Assembly: GCA_002314885.1 (NCBI GenBank) | Contig: DCHT01000062.1 | Location: 49,334 to 113,333 of the forward strand | Origin: Bacteroidales bacterium UBA1745 | GTDB lineage: Bacteria; Bacteroidota; Bacteroidia; Bacteroidales; UBA932 | Direction of reading: 5' to 3' | DNA: 64,000 nucleotides | Shown here: piece by piece, positions 25,575 to 34,922 of the stretch | How the letters are laid out: the number at the start of each line of letters is the position of its first letter | Numbering within the stretch: the first letter of the stretch is position 1 | Program-made: the position numbers and the translations under genes | The notes under the pieces: generated by a model | The model's input: the letters and a program-made list of their open reading frames with translations, nothing else | What the model was told of the DNA's origin: nothing | Database searches by the model: none

Positions 25575-26957
25575 ATGAAAGTATGCATCGGACTTTCCGG
25601 CGGAGTTGACTCCAGCGTGGCAGCATTGCTCCTCAAGAGGGCTGGCTACGACGTTTTCGCGCTGTTTATGCAGAACTGGCACGACACCACCGGCACCCTC
25701 CACGGAGACTGCGAATGGGAGGAGGACCGCTTCGTGGCCGAAATGGTCGCGAGGAAGATAGGCATACCTTTCTATTTCGTGGACCTGAGCGACGAATATC
25801 GCAAGAGAGTGGTCGATTATATGTTCGATGAATACTCCAAGGGCCGAACTCCGAACCCGGACGTCCTCTGCAACAGGGAAATCAAGTTCGACGCCTTCCT
25901 CAAGACCGCCAGGAAGCTCGGCGCGGATATGGTGGCCACCGGTCACTACTGCCGCAAGGAAGTGATCAAAGATGCCGAGGGCAAGGAAATCTACAGGATA
26001 TTCGAAGGTTCCGACCCTAACAAGGACCAGAGCTATTTCCTCTGCCAGCTCACCCAGGAGCAGCTTTCAGTGGCTATGTTCCCTATCGGCGACATAGTGA
26101 AGCCTGAGGTGCGCAGACTCGCCAAGGAAGCCGACCTGCCGTCAGCCGAGAAGAAGGATTCCCAGGGCATCTGCTTCGTGGGCAAGGTGGACCTGCCGAC
26201 CTTCCTGCAGCAGCAGCTCAAGTCGGTGACAGGTAATGTGGTGGAGGTCTATGACGCCTACTACGAGGCCAGCGAGGCCTATAAATGGGCAAAGGACACG
26301 CTCCAGGGCCTGCTCCGCGAAGGCGAAGTGAATATGGTCACCAGCTACATCTCCGAGGACAAGGGTATGGTTACCGATCCGGGCATCGTGAACGACTGGG
26401 ACGAGGCCAAGCTCGCAGCCCTCTCCGATGAGGACTGGAAGAAGCTCTCCACTCCCCTCTCCTACGGCGACATCAAGTTCGAGACCGAGACCTACCGCAG
26501 CGGCAAGAAGCATATCAAGAAGACCAGGTACAAGGAGCATCCTTGGGGCAAGATAGTCGGAGAGCACGACGGAGCCCAGTTCTACACCATAGGCCAGCGA
26601 AAGGGCCTCAACATCGGAGGACACAAGGATTCCATCTTCGTCATCGAGACCAATGTGCCCGAGAACATAATCTATGTGGGCGAAGGCCACCGTCACAAGG
26701 GTCTCAGCCGCAGTGTGCTCCGCATAGACCCGTCCGAAATCCACTGGATACGCGAAGACCTCGCTATGCAGGAGGGCGAAATCCGCCGCTACCGCGTCCG
26801 CATCCGCTACCGCCAGCCACTGCAAGAGGCCACCCTCTTTCTTCGCAAGAATGGCCTCTATATAATATTCGACACCCCTCAGAGGGGCATCACCCCGGGT
26901 CAGTTCGCCGTCTGGTATGCGTCCGACGACGAAATGATCGGTTCAGGTGTAATCTGA
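25575..26957 (+). CDS. mnmA: tRNA-specific 2-thiouridylase MnmA with large insertion
   Basis: A 460-residue MnmA, which thiolates U34 of tRNA-Lys, -Glu and -Gln. The PP-loop is GLSGGVDSSVA (6-16). The catalytic cysteines are Cys99 (NPDVLCNREIKF) and Cys200 (SQGICFVG), and GEHDGAQFYTIGQRKGL is conserved. About 100 extra residues (roughly 221-326) sit between FLQQQLK and GKIVGEH, where E. coli MnmA has about 15. The usual length is 350-380. The insert reads in frame with normal codons, so it is a real insertion rather than an error. Confidence 0.93.
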   Translation: MKVCIGLSGGVDSSVAALLLKRAGYDVFALFMQNWHDTTGTLHGDCEWEEDRFVAEMVARKIGIPFYFVDLSDEYRKRVVDYMFDEYSKGRTPNPDVLCNREIKFDAFLKTARKLGADMVATGHYCRKEVIKDAEGKEIYRIFEGSDPNKDQSYFLCQLTQEQLSVAMFPIGDIVKPEVRRLAKEADLPSAEKKDSQGICFVGKVDLPTFLQQQLKSVTGNVVEVYDAYYEASEAYKWAKDTLQGLLREGEVNMVTSYISEDKGMVTDPGIVNDWDEAKLAALSDEDWKKLSTPLSYGDIKFETETYRSGKKHIKKTRYKEHPWGKIVGEHDGAQFYTIGQRKGLNIGGHKDSIFVIETNVPENIIYVGEGHRHKGLSRSVLRIDPSEIHWIREDLAMQEGEIRRYRVRIRYRQPLQEATLFLRKNGLYIIFDTPQRGITPGQFAVWYASDDEMIGSGVI

Positions 26958-26958
26958 T

Positions 26959-28635
26959 TTATTCCATCAGCTTCTTGTACTTGAAGCGCTTCGGCTCAGT
27001 GTTGCCGAGGCGGCGCTTGCGATTCTCCTCGTACTCGGTGTAGGAGCCCTCGAAGAAGTAAACCTGAGAGTCACCCTCGAAAGCGAGGATATGAGTACAG
27101 ATACGGTCGAGGAACCAACGGTCGTGGGAAATGACAACTGCACATCCGGCGAAGTTCTCGAGACCTTCCTCGAGGGCACGGATGGTGTTTACGTCCACGT
27201 CATTGGTAGGCTCGTCGAGGAGGAGCACGTTGCCTTCGTCCTTGAGAGTAAGGGCGAGGTGGAGACGGTTCCTCTCACCGCCTGACAGGATTCCGCACTC
27301 CTTCTCCTGGTCTGCACCGGTGAAGTTGAAGCGGGAGATGTAGCTGCGGGCGTTGATTTCGCGGTTGCCGAGCTTCACGAACTCGGAGTTGTTGGCTATG
27401 GTCTCATATACGGTCTTGTCAGGGTCGATGCTCCTGTGCTGCTGGTCCACGTATGCCAGCTTCACGGTCTCACCTATCTTGATGGTACCGGTTTCAGGCT
27501 GCTCGAAGCCCATAATGAGGCGGAAGAGAGTGGTCTTACCCGCACCGTTAGGGCCGATGACACCGACGATGCCGGCCTGAGGCAGCACGAAGCTGAGATG
27601 CTCGTAGAGAAGCTTGTCTCCGTATGCCTTGGAAACGTCATTGAACTCGATGACGTTGGTACCCAGACGAGGTCCGTTCGGGATGAAGATCTCGAGTTTG
27701 GACTCCTTTTCCTTAGCATCCTCGTTGGCGAGTTTCTCGTATGCACCCAGACGGGCCTTGGACTTGGCCTGACGGGCCTTAGGAGCCATACGCACCCACT
27801 CGAGCTCCCTTTCGAGAGTCTTGCGGCGCTTGCTCTCCTGCTTCTCCTCCATCTGGAGGCGCTTGCTCTTCTGGTCGAGCCAGGATGAGTAGTTGCCCTT
27901 CCAAGGAATGCCCTCTCCCCTGTCGAGTTCGAGTATCCAACCTGCGACGTTGTCGAGGAAGTAACGGTCGTGGGTAACTGCGATGACAGTGCCCTTATAC
28001 TGCTGGAGATGGGCCTCCAGCCACTGGATACTCTCGGTGTCGAGGTGGTTGGTAGGCTCGTCGAGGAGCAGCACGTCCGGCTGACGGAGCAGGAGGCGGC
28101 AGAGGGCCACACGGCGGCGCTCACCTCCGGACAGATTGGCCACGATGGCATCGGAAGGAGGACACTGGAGCGCATCCATAGCCCTTTCGAGCTTGGAGTC
28201 GATCTCCCAGCCTCCGCAGGCCTCGATCTTCTCAGTGAGTTCGCCCTGGCGGATGATGAGGTCGTTCATCTCATCGTCGCTCATAGGCTCGCAGAACTTC
28301 AGGTTGACTTCCTCGTACTCCTTGAGCAGGTCAACGACTTCCTGGACGCCCTCCTGGACCACTTCCAGGACGGTCTTGTCAGGATCCATCTGAGGCTCCT
28401 GCTCGAGATAGCCCACTGAATAGCCAGGTGCCCAAACGACCTCGCCCTGGTATGATTTCTCAATACCTGCGATGATCTTCATCAGAGTTGACTTACCGGA
28501 GCCGTTGAGACCGATGATGCCGATCTTGGCGCCGTAGAAGAAGGAAAGGTAGATGTCTTTCAGGATGACCCTGTTGTTGTGAGGCAATATCTTGCCCACT
28601 CCGTTCATCGAGAAGATGATTTTTTCGTCTGCCAT
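26959..28635 (-). CDS. ettA: ABC-F ATPase EttA (energy-dependent translational throttle)
   Basis: A 558-residue ABC-F protein with two ATPase cassettes and no membrane part. Walker A motifs are GLNGSGKST and GPNGAGKTT; signature motifs are LSGGERRRV and LSGGERNRLHLAL. The linker carries the arm and P-site tRNA interaction region (ELEWVRMAPKARQAKSKARL). EttA binds the ribosomal E site and gates the first elongation steps by ATP level. The C-terminus FKYKKLME is typical of EttA. It ends 1 bp from the convergent mnmA stop. Confidence 0.95.
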   Translation of the reverse strand: MADEKIIFSMNGVGKILPHNNRVILKDIYLSFFYGAKIGIIGLNGSGKSTLMKIIAGIEKSYQGEVVWAPGYSVGYLEQEPQMDPDKTVLEVVQEGVQEVVDLLKEYEEVNLKFCEPMSDDEMNDLIIRQGELTEKIEACGGWEIDSKLERAMDALQCPPSDAIVANLSGGERRRVALCRLLLRQPDVLLLDEPTNHLDTESIQWLEAHLQQYKGTVIAVTHDRYFLDNVAGWILELDRGEGIPWKGNYSSWLDQKSKRLQMEEKQESKRRKTLERELEWVRMAPKARQAKSKARLGAYEKLANEDAKEKESKLEIFIPNGPRLGTNVIEFNDVSKAYGDKLLYEHLSFVLPQAGIVGVIGPNGAGKTTLFRLIMGFEQPETGTIKIGETVKLAYVDQQHRSIDPDKTVYETIANNSEFVKLGNREINARSYISRFNFTGADQEKECGILSGGERNRLHLALTLKDEGNVLLLDEPTNDVDVNTIRALEEGLENFAGCAVVISHDRWFLDRICTHILAFEGDSQVYFFEGSYTEYEENRKRRLGNTEPKRFKYKKLME

Positions 28636-28666
28636 ATATAAATAATAGTGTCTTAAGGAATTTCCC

Positions 28667-28674
28667 CAAAGATA
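28667..28674 (-). promoter_or_regulatory. -7 box of ettA
   Basis: The minus strand reads TATCTTTG, a perfect match, directly adjoining the stop codon of the AraC-type gene (28675). The leader would be about 27 nt. Confidence 0.65.
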
Positions 28675-29718
28675 CTACTTTTTCTTTTGCGAACGCAAAT
28701 CAGCAAGCCAATCTCTGGGAGTCTTGTTATTATGCAGACGCCTGAAAGCCATTGAGAAAGTCGTCGGGAGGGCGTAACCCGACAGATGAGCCAGGTCGGT
28801 GACCGTCAGACAGGGATTGGCCCTCGCCAGGCTCTTGGCATATTCCACCCTGACGCTGTTCACATATTCGCTGAAAGAGTGCCCCGAATAGAGCCCGACA
28901 GCGCGCGAGACATAATTGCGGTTGGTGTAGAACTTCTTGGCCACGACGTCCACGGTCAGGACTTGGGTCAGAAACGCCCTGTCATCCCTTACCCACTTGT
29001 CTATGGAATTATACAGGCTGTAGAGGAAATCATCCACGCTGGGTTTGGAGGCCTCGACGCGTTCAGGCGGGCTGGTCCTGCGGCCGATACGGGCCAGCCT
29101 TTCCACCATCCTGTGCGCGAAGCCAGGCATAAGGAAGAGCGAGTTCAGCAATATGACCAGCGGCAGCAGGACAAAGCTTCCGACGAGGAAACGACCAAGC
29201 GCGGAAAGCCCCATCAGACGCAGGATAAGGGCTACGGACGGAGCCAGCAGCGCAACCATCCAGCCCAAGTCATTCAGGGCTGCCGTCACGAGCGACGGGA
29301 AGCTGGGCTTGTGAGCAATGAGATAGGGCCTGACTATCCTTGAGACGCGCATCCACAGGAACTCGGCCGAAGCACTGAGCTGCAGGAAAAGGAAGGCGAA
29401 GATATGCATCCCGGGCAGGAAGCAGAGAATCAGTACGACTATATAAAGTTGTATGCACACCACCCATTGGATCTTTTCCAGATTGGAAGTGGGAGATACG
29501 GTCATCAAGGCCAGAAATGCCATACAGAGGGCAAGGTCACAGCAGTCTTCTCCGTGAAAGAAGAAGGATGCTGTCACGGTCAGAGACACTGTCAGGTTGA
29601 GAAGAGACCGGCACAGGGCAGGATGATTTCGATACCTGGACCTCAGAAATCCCAGCAGCACTGCTATCAAGCTCAGGGCAAGTGCGGTCAACTGAAATAT
29701 TATTGGAAATAAATGCAT
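28675..29718 (-). CDS. Membrane-anchored AraC-family regulator
   Basis: A 347-residue protein with several hydrophobic helices over the first 210 residues (I count about six or seven, e.g. QLTALALSLIAVLLGFL and RFLVGSFVLLPLVILLNSLFL). A C-terminal AraC-type double helix-turn-helix follows (VVAKKFYTNRNYVSRAV and VTDLAHLSGYALPTTFSMAFRRL). It is probably a membrane-bound one-component regulator. No sensory domain is recognised. It stands alone between ettA and the YitT-family gene, so its target is not evident. Confidence 0.85.
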   Translation of the reverse strand: MHLFPIIFQLTALALSLIAVLLGFLRSRYRNHPALCRSLLNLTVSLTVTASFFFHGEDCCDLALCMAFLALMTVSPTSNLEKIQWVVCIQLYIVVLILCFLPGMHIFAFLFLQLSASAEFLWMRVSRIVRPYLIAHKPSFPSLVTAALNDLGWMVALLAPSVALILRLMGLSALGRFLVGSFVLLPLVILLNSLFLMPGFAHRMVERLARIGRRTSPPERVEASKPSVDDFLYSLYNSIDKWVRDDRAFLTQVLTVDVVAKKFYTNRNYVSRAVGLYSGHSFSEYVNSVRVEYAKSLARANPCLTVTDLAHLSGYALPTTFSMAFRRLHNNKTPRDWLADLRSQKKK

Positions 29719-29790
29719 AATCTGATTTTCTTAATTAATTCAACACTAAATCTCGGAACAGGTTTTATCAGTTATGGGGTGGCTAAATTA

Positions 29791-29828
29791 TATAAGAAAA
29801 CCCCGCGGAAGAAGTCTCCTCCGCGGGG
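29791..29828 (-). terminator. Intrinsic terminator after the YitT-family gene
   Basis: A perfect 9-bp stem CCCCGCGGA/TCCGCGGGG (29801-29809 with 29820-29828), followed on the minus strand by TTTTCTT. It closes the SPOR-M28-leuS-yitT operon. Confidence 0.9.
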
Positions 29829-29862
29829 CTGATGCTGAAATTCTCAATTTTGAGATTTTTAT

Positions 29863-30798
29863 TTACGATTTTGAGATTTTCTTCTTTTTGAGGCCTTTTA
29901 TACCTGTCTTGATCTCCTCGAAACCCTCGCCGTAGACGCTGTTTGCAGGCACTACTGACACGAATGCATTCACGTCGATCTCCTTTATGGTCTCAGTGAC
30001 ACGAGGCAGTTCCTTGCTTCTGATCATCAGCAGCAGGACTTCCTTGTCTTCGCCGGTATAGCCTCCCTTGGCATTGAGTATCGTGACTCCGCGCTCCATC
30101 CCGTCGAGGATGAAACGGGCAATCTCATCGCTCTTCTGGGAGAACACGAGCACCTGCACTGAAGACTTCGCACCGACCACCACGTAATCCACGAACACGG
30201 ATGAGACGATTATCATCAGATAGCCATAGATGACATCACTGAAATGCTTGTCCGGGAGAAGAAGTATGAGGGCGACGATGACCACATCGGTCACAAGGTA
30301 GAACCTGCCCGGGGAAACCGGCCAGTATTTGTTGATGATCATAGCGAAGATGTCGCTGCCGCCGGTGCTGCCGCCGAAACGGAGTACCAGTCCGAGGCCG
30401 ATGCCCTCGATGGCACCTGCAATTACCGGAATCAGCATTTTGTCCGGAATATAGAGCAGGCCGCCCTCGATGCAGAACATCTTCGGAGTGAGGGCAAGCA
30501 GTTCGAACATCAATGCCGACAACGCAATCACAAAGATGGTCCTGATGCCGAAGCCCTTGCCCAGTATGAAGAATGCCAGGATAAGGAGGAACACGTTAAT
30601 GACCGCATACGACAGGGACACCGGTATGAGCCCATTGGTGGCATACTGCAGAAGGGTGCAAAGACCTGTCACTCCACCGCTGGAGAAACCGTTCGGAACA
30701 ATGAACCATTCCCAGGGCATAGCGTAGAGGAAGGTGCCGATAACCAGCACCAGGTACTCCATCGCCACGTGGGACGCCTTCTTGAAGCTTAACTGCAT
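29863..30798 (-). CDS. YitT-family membrane protein (DUF2179)
   Basis: A 311-residue inner-membrane protein of the YitT family. It has about six hydrophobic segments with the family motif PNGFSSGGVTGL, and GGSTGGSDIFAMIINKY. The C-terminal soluble DUF2179 domain contains ARFILDGMERGVTILNAKGGYTGEDK. The transported substrate or function of the family is unknown. It is 3 bp after leuS and is the last gene before a strong terminator. Confidence 0.9.
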   Translation of the reverse strand: MQLSFKKASHVAMEYLVLVIGTFLYAMPWEWFIVPNGFSSGGVTGLCTLLQYATNGLIPVSLSYAVINVFLLILAFFILGKGFGIRTIFVIALSALMFELLALTPKMFCIEGGLLYIPDKMLIPVIAGAIEGIGLGLVLRFGGSTGGSDIFAMIINKYWPVSPGRFYLVTDVVIVALILLLPDKHFSDVIYGYLMIIVSSVFVDYVVVGAKSSVQVLVFSQKSDEIARFILDGMERGVTILNAKGGYTGEDKEVLLLMIRSKELPRVTETIKEIDVNAFVSVVPANSVYGEGFEEIKTGIKGLKKKKISKS

Positions 30799-30801
30799 CT
30801 C

Positions 30802-33531
30802 TTACTTGACAACGATGTTTACGATCTTGCCAGGGACGACGATCACCTTCACGATGCTCTGCTCACCCACATACTTGGCAGTCTGCTCGAGACCGCGTAC
30901 GTATGCCTCAACCTCCTCACGGGATGCGCTCTTAGGCTGGTCCACGGTGAAGCGGGTCTTGCCGTTGAAGGAAACTGCGTATGTGCAGCTGTCCTCGACG
31001 GTGTAGGCCTCAACGTACTCTGGGAACTTGGCGTAGGTGATGGTGTCCTCGTGTCCGAGAGCGTGCCAAAGTTCCTCAGTGATGTGAGGTGCGAAAGCGG
31101 AGAGAACGATGATGAGCGGCTCGAGAATTTCCCTCTTGTGGCACTCACCGAGTTCGTTCACTGCGATCATAAACGCACTGATGGTGGTGTTGTATGAGAA
31201 GTGCTCGATGTCGTCCTGAGCCTTGCCTATGAGCTTGTGGAGTGCCTTGAGCTCGGCAGGAGTAGCCTTTTCGTCGGTAACCACGAATGCATCGCGGTCG
31301 TAGAACATCCTCCAGATCTTCTTGAGGAAGCGGTTCACGCCGTCGATGCCCTTGGTATCCCAAGGCTTGCTCTGCTCGAGAGGGCCGAGGAACATCTCGT
31401 AGAGACGGAGGGTGTCAGCACCATAGGTGTCGCAGATCATATCCGGATTCACCACATTGAACATAGACTTGGACATCTTCTCGATGGCCCATCCGCAGAT
31501 GTATTCGCCGTTCTCGAGGATGAACTCGGCAGTCTTGTAGTCTGGCATCCAGTTCTTGAAGGCCTCGATGTCAAGGCGGTCATTGCGGACGATGTTCACA
31601 TCCACGTGGATCTCAGTGGTCTCATACTGGTCCTTGAGTCCGTATGAAACGAAGGTGTTGGTACCCACGATGCGATATACGAAGTTGGAACGGCCCTGGA
31701 TCATACCCTGGTTGATGAGCTTCTTGAATGGCTCCTTCTCGCATACGTAGCCGAGGTCATAGAGGAACTTGTTCCAGAAGCGGGAGTAGATGAGGTGGCC
31801 GGTGGCGTGCTCGGTACCTCCGATGTAGAGGTCGACGTTGCGCCAGTAGCCGTTTGCCTCCTCGCTCACGAGGGCATTGTCGTTGTGAGGATCCATATAG
31901 CGCAGGTAGTATGCGCTGGAGCCTGCGAAACCAGGCATAGTGCTCTTCTCGAGAGGGCAACCGTCATATTCCCAGTTCTTTGCGCGGCCGAGAGGTGGCT
32001 CACCGGTCTCGGTAGGCTTGAATTCGCTGATCTCAGGGAGGGTAAGAGGCAGGCTGCTTTCAGGCAGCGGAGTTGCCACACCGTCCTTGAAATACATTGG
32101 GAATGGCTCGCCCCAGTAGCGCTGGCGGCTGAAGATGGCGTCGCGGAGACGGTAGTTGGTCTTGCGGCGGCCGAGTCCGTTGGCCTCAACGTAGTCCTTG
32201 GCAGCCTCGATGGCCTCCTTGACCTGGAGTCCGGTGAGGAAGCCGGAGTTGATCATAGTGCCTTCCTTGGCGTCGAAGCTCTGCTCGCTCACGTCAGCAC
32301 CCTCGATCAGAGGGATGATAGGAAGGTTGAAGGTCTTGGCGAATGCATAGTCGCGGCTGTCGTGTGCAGGAACTGCCATAATGGCGCCTGTACCGTAGCC
32401 TGCGAGCACATATTCGGAAATCCATACAGGAACCTGCTCTCCGGTGAGAGGGTTGGTGGCGTATGAACCGGAGAACACGCCGGTCACCTTGCGTGTCTCG
32501 GCCATTCTCTCGCGCTCAGTCTTCTTCCTGGCGGCTGCGAGGTACTCCTCGACTGCCTCCTTCTGCTCAGGAGTCGTGAGTTTCTCCACCCACTCGCTCT
32601 CTGGAGCAAGCACCATAAAGGTCACGCCGAACACTGTGTCAGCACGGGTGGTGAAGATGGTCATATCGTATTCCTGGCCACCGTTGGACACCTTGAAGAT
32701 CATCTCGGTACCCTGGCTCTTGCCTATCCAGTTGCGCTGCATATCCTTGAGGGAATCAGTCCAGTCCACGGTCTCGAGATCGTCGAGCAGACGGCCTGCG
32801 TATGCGGATACGCGAAGCTGCCACTGGGTCATCTTCTTCTGCTCAACCGGGAAGCCACCACGTACTGAAAGACCGTCCTTCACCTCGTCATTCGCGAGCA
32901 CGGTGCCCAGCTTTGCGCACCAGTTCACTGAAGTCTCGCCCTGGTAGGCAATGCGGTAGTTCATCAGGATGGCTGCCTTCTCCTTGTCGGAAGCGGCTGC
33001 CCACTGCTCCGGAGTCACGCCGTCATAGCCGACGGTGGCGAACTTCTCCTCGAGTTCAGTGATAGGGCGGGCCTTGTCCTGAGCCGGATCGTACCAGCAC
33101 TCGAACATCTTGAGGAATGCCCACTGAGTCCACTTGTAATAAGCAGGGTCACAGGTGCGCACCTCGCGTGACCAGTCGTATGAGAAGCCGATGCGGTCGA
33201 GCTGCTGACGATAGCGGTTGATATTGTTGACGGTAGTCACCTCAGGGTGCTGACCGGTCTGGATTGCATACTGCTCTGCAGGAAGGCCGAAGGCGTCATA
33301 GCCCATTGGATGGAGCACGTTGAAGCCACAGAGGCGCTTGTACCTGGAGTAGATGTCACTTGCGATGTAACCGAGAGGATGGCCGACGTGGAGACCTGCT
33401 CCTGAAGGATATGGGAACATATCCAGCACATAGTACTTAGGCTTGGATTCGTCCACTTCTGCCTTGAAAGTGTGGTTCTCTGCCCAATAGGCCTGCCACT
33501 TCTTCTCGATTTCCTTGAAATTGTATTCCAT
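30802..33531 (-). CDS. leuS: Leucyl-tRNA synthetase
   Basis: A 909-residue class I synthetase charging tRNA-Leu. The HIGH motif appears as HVGHPLGY and the KMSKS loop as KMSKSMFNVV. The CP1 editing domain is present (TIFTTRADTVFGVTFMVLAPE and GTGAIMAVPAHDSRD). An extended segment before KMSKS (about residues 600-680) fits the long LeuRS form seen in other Bacteroidota. It starts 21 bp after the M28-like gene. Confidence 0.97.
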   Translation of the reverse strand: MEYNFKEIEKKWQAYWAENHTFKAEVDESKPKYYVLDMFPYPSGAGLHVGHPLGYIASDIYSRYKRLCGFNVLHPMGYDAFGLPAEQYAIQTGQHPEVTTVNNINRYRQQLDRIGFSYDWSREVRTCDPAYYKWTQWAFLKMFECWYDPAQDKARPITELEEKFATVGYDGVTPEQWAAASDKEKAAILMNYRIAYQGETSVNWCAKLGTVLANDEVKDGLSVRGGFPVEQKKMTQWQLRVSAYAGRLLDDLETVDWTDSLKDMQRNWIGKSQGTEMIFKVSNGGQEYDMTIFTTRADTVFGVTFMVLAPESEWVEKLTTPEQKEAVEEYLAAARKKTERERMAETRKVTGVFSGSYATNPLTGEQVPVWISEYVLAGYGTGAIMAVPAHDSRDYAFAKTFNLPIIPLIEGADVSEQSFDAKEGTMINSGFLTGLQVKEAIEAAKDYVEANGLGRRKTNYRLRDAIFSRQRYWGEPFPMYFKDGVATPLPESSLPLTLPEISEFKPTETGEPPLGRAKNWEYDGCPLEKSTMPGFAGSSAYYLRYMDPHNDNALVSEEANGYWRNVDLYIGGTEHATGHLIYSRFWNKFLYDLGYVCEKEPFKKLINQGMIQGRSNFVYRIVGTNTFVSYGLKDQYETTEIHVDVNIVRNDRLDIEAFKNWMPDYKTAEFILENGEYICGWAIEKMSKSMFNVVNPDMICDTYGADTLRLYEMFLGPLEQSKPWDTKGIDGVNRFLKKIWRMFYDRDAFVVTDEKATPAELKALHKLIGKAQDDIEHFSYNTTISAFMIAVNELGECHKREILEPLIIVLSAFAPHITEELWHALGHEDTITYAKFPEYVEAYTVEDSCTYAVSFNGKTRFTVDQPKSASREEVEAYVRGLEQTAKYVGEQSIVKVIVVPGKIVNIVVK

Positions 33532-33552
33532 AAGCTTATATAATGTAATTTT

Positions 33553-34920
33553 TTAATATCCGTTGATTCCGAAACGTCTGCGTTCGCCCTTCTTCGCCAG
33601 GCGGAATTCCACACCGAGAGTCAGGGTGGAGCGTACCTTCTCTCCCCTCACCCTGGCTGCGCGCCACTTAGGGGATGCGGAAACTACCCTCACGGCCTCG
33701 TCGTCCAGCAGCTCGTCTATGCCCCTGACGACCTTCACATTGGTGACCTCACCGTTCTTCTCGATGACGAAACTGATCTGAACCGTGCCCTGGATGCCGT
33801 TCCTGACAGCCTCCTCAGGATACTTGAGATACTGATAGACCCACTTGCTCATAAAGATCGAGAGGTCCGGAGTATTCAGGAACATAGGCTTCACGTCGCA
33901 GTCGAAGTAAGGCACGATGTCATCAGTTCCCATACCCTTGGCCTTGGTCATAGCCAGTTCAGGATGGAAGAGGAGCTGATGGTTGGTGTTGGAGAGATTC
34001 TCCGCGAAATTGAAGATGTACTCGACTTCCTTCTCCATAAAGTCATAGTCGAGCAGGGACGGAGTGTCCTTCGGAGTGTTGTGCTCAGGGTAGCGTCCGG
34101 TGGTGAAGAACACCGACGGGATCTCCTTGTCGTAGAAGGCCCTGTGATCGGACGGGTAAGGCTCAGCGGCGGTCAGCTTCGGAGTAATAGGCTGAAGTCC
34201 GCCGGCCACTGTGGAAAGCACTGCATTGAGGTCCACGTTGGAACCGGTATATGCATAGAAAGTCTCATCCACAGGCGTACCGAGCATATCGAGGTTGATC
34301 ATCGCGTCTATCTTGTCCACGTCCTCGAAGGCCCTGTTGAGGAAATACCAGGAGCCGGCCATAGTCTCGGCAGACGCACCGAATCCGACGAAGATCACCG
34401 AACGGCGGAACATAATCGCATTCGTGGCCACCTTGCGGGCCAGTTCGATGAGCACAGCCATTCCGGAGGCATTTCCGTTGGCACCGGTATATGTGGCCGT
34501 CACCGGCTCGCCGTCCACGTTCATAGTATATGTGCCCAGGTTGTCCATCCTGGCTCCTATGACGATGTAACGGTCCCTGATGCTCTTGTCATATCCCTCG
34601 ACATAGCCGATCACATTCCTGGAAACCAGGGTGTCACCGGAGGCCGAAGTGATGCCGAAAGTGTCGCCTTCCCTGCCGGAGAGCATATCCACGCCTGCGC
34701 TGGACAGCTGCTCATAGAGATAGTCCGCAGCCATCTTCTCACCCTCGCTGCCGGCCTTGCGGCCCTCCATCTGGGCTGAAGCCAGATAGGACACGTGACT
34801 CTTGAGAGCCGATGAGAGCTCCGAGTCATAAAGGGATTCGAGTGAAGATGCGTCGCGGAACTGCGCGAATGCGCCCGCGCATACGAGCGCGGCGGCGAAA
34901 AAGGCTACGATTCTTTTCAT
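33553..34920 (-). CDS. Secreted M28-fold pseudopeptidase fused to TonB C-terminal domain
   Basis: A 455-residue exported protein (signal peptide about 1-19). Residues 30-320 follow the M28 aminopeptidase fold, but at the ligand positions I read Arg124 for His (IGARMDN), Gly149 for the bridging Asp (TGANGNASG), and Ser183-Ala184 for the Glu pair (GASAETMAGS). Asp211 (INLDMLG) and His259 (SDHRAF) remain. Residues 350-445 are a TonB C-terminal domain (YPEEAVRNGIQGTVQISFVIEKNGEV). It is likely a non-catalytic periplasmic protein, perhaps a binder. It lies in an operon with a SPOR lipoprotein and leuS. Confidence 0.85.
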   Translation of the reverse strand: MKRIVAFFAAALVCAGAFAQFRDASSLESLYDSELSSALKSHVSYLASAQMEGRKAGSEGEKMAADYLYEQLSSAGVDMLSGREGDTFGITSASGDTLVSRNVIGYVEGYDKSIRDRYIVIGARMDNLGTYTMNVDGEPVTATYTGANGNASGMAVLIELARKVATNAIMFRRSVIFVGFGASAETMAGSWYFLNRAFEDVDKIDAMINLDMLGTPVDETFYAYTGSNVDLNAVLSTVAGGLQPITPKLTAAEPYPSDHRAFYDKEIPSVFFTTGRYPEHNTPKDTPSLLDYDFMEKEVEYIFNFAENLSNTNHQLLFHPELAMTKAKGMGTDDIVPYFDCDVKPMFLNTPDLSIFMSKWVYQYLKYPEEAVRNGIQGTVQISFVIEKNGEVTNVKVVRGIDELLDDEAVRVVSASPKWRAARVRGEKVRSTLTLGVEFRLAKKGERRRFGINGY

Positions 34921-34922
34921 TT

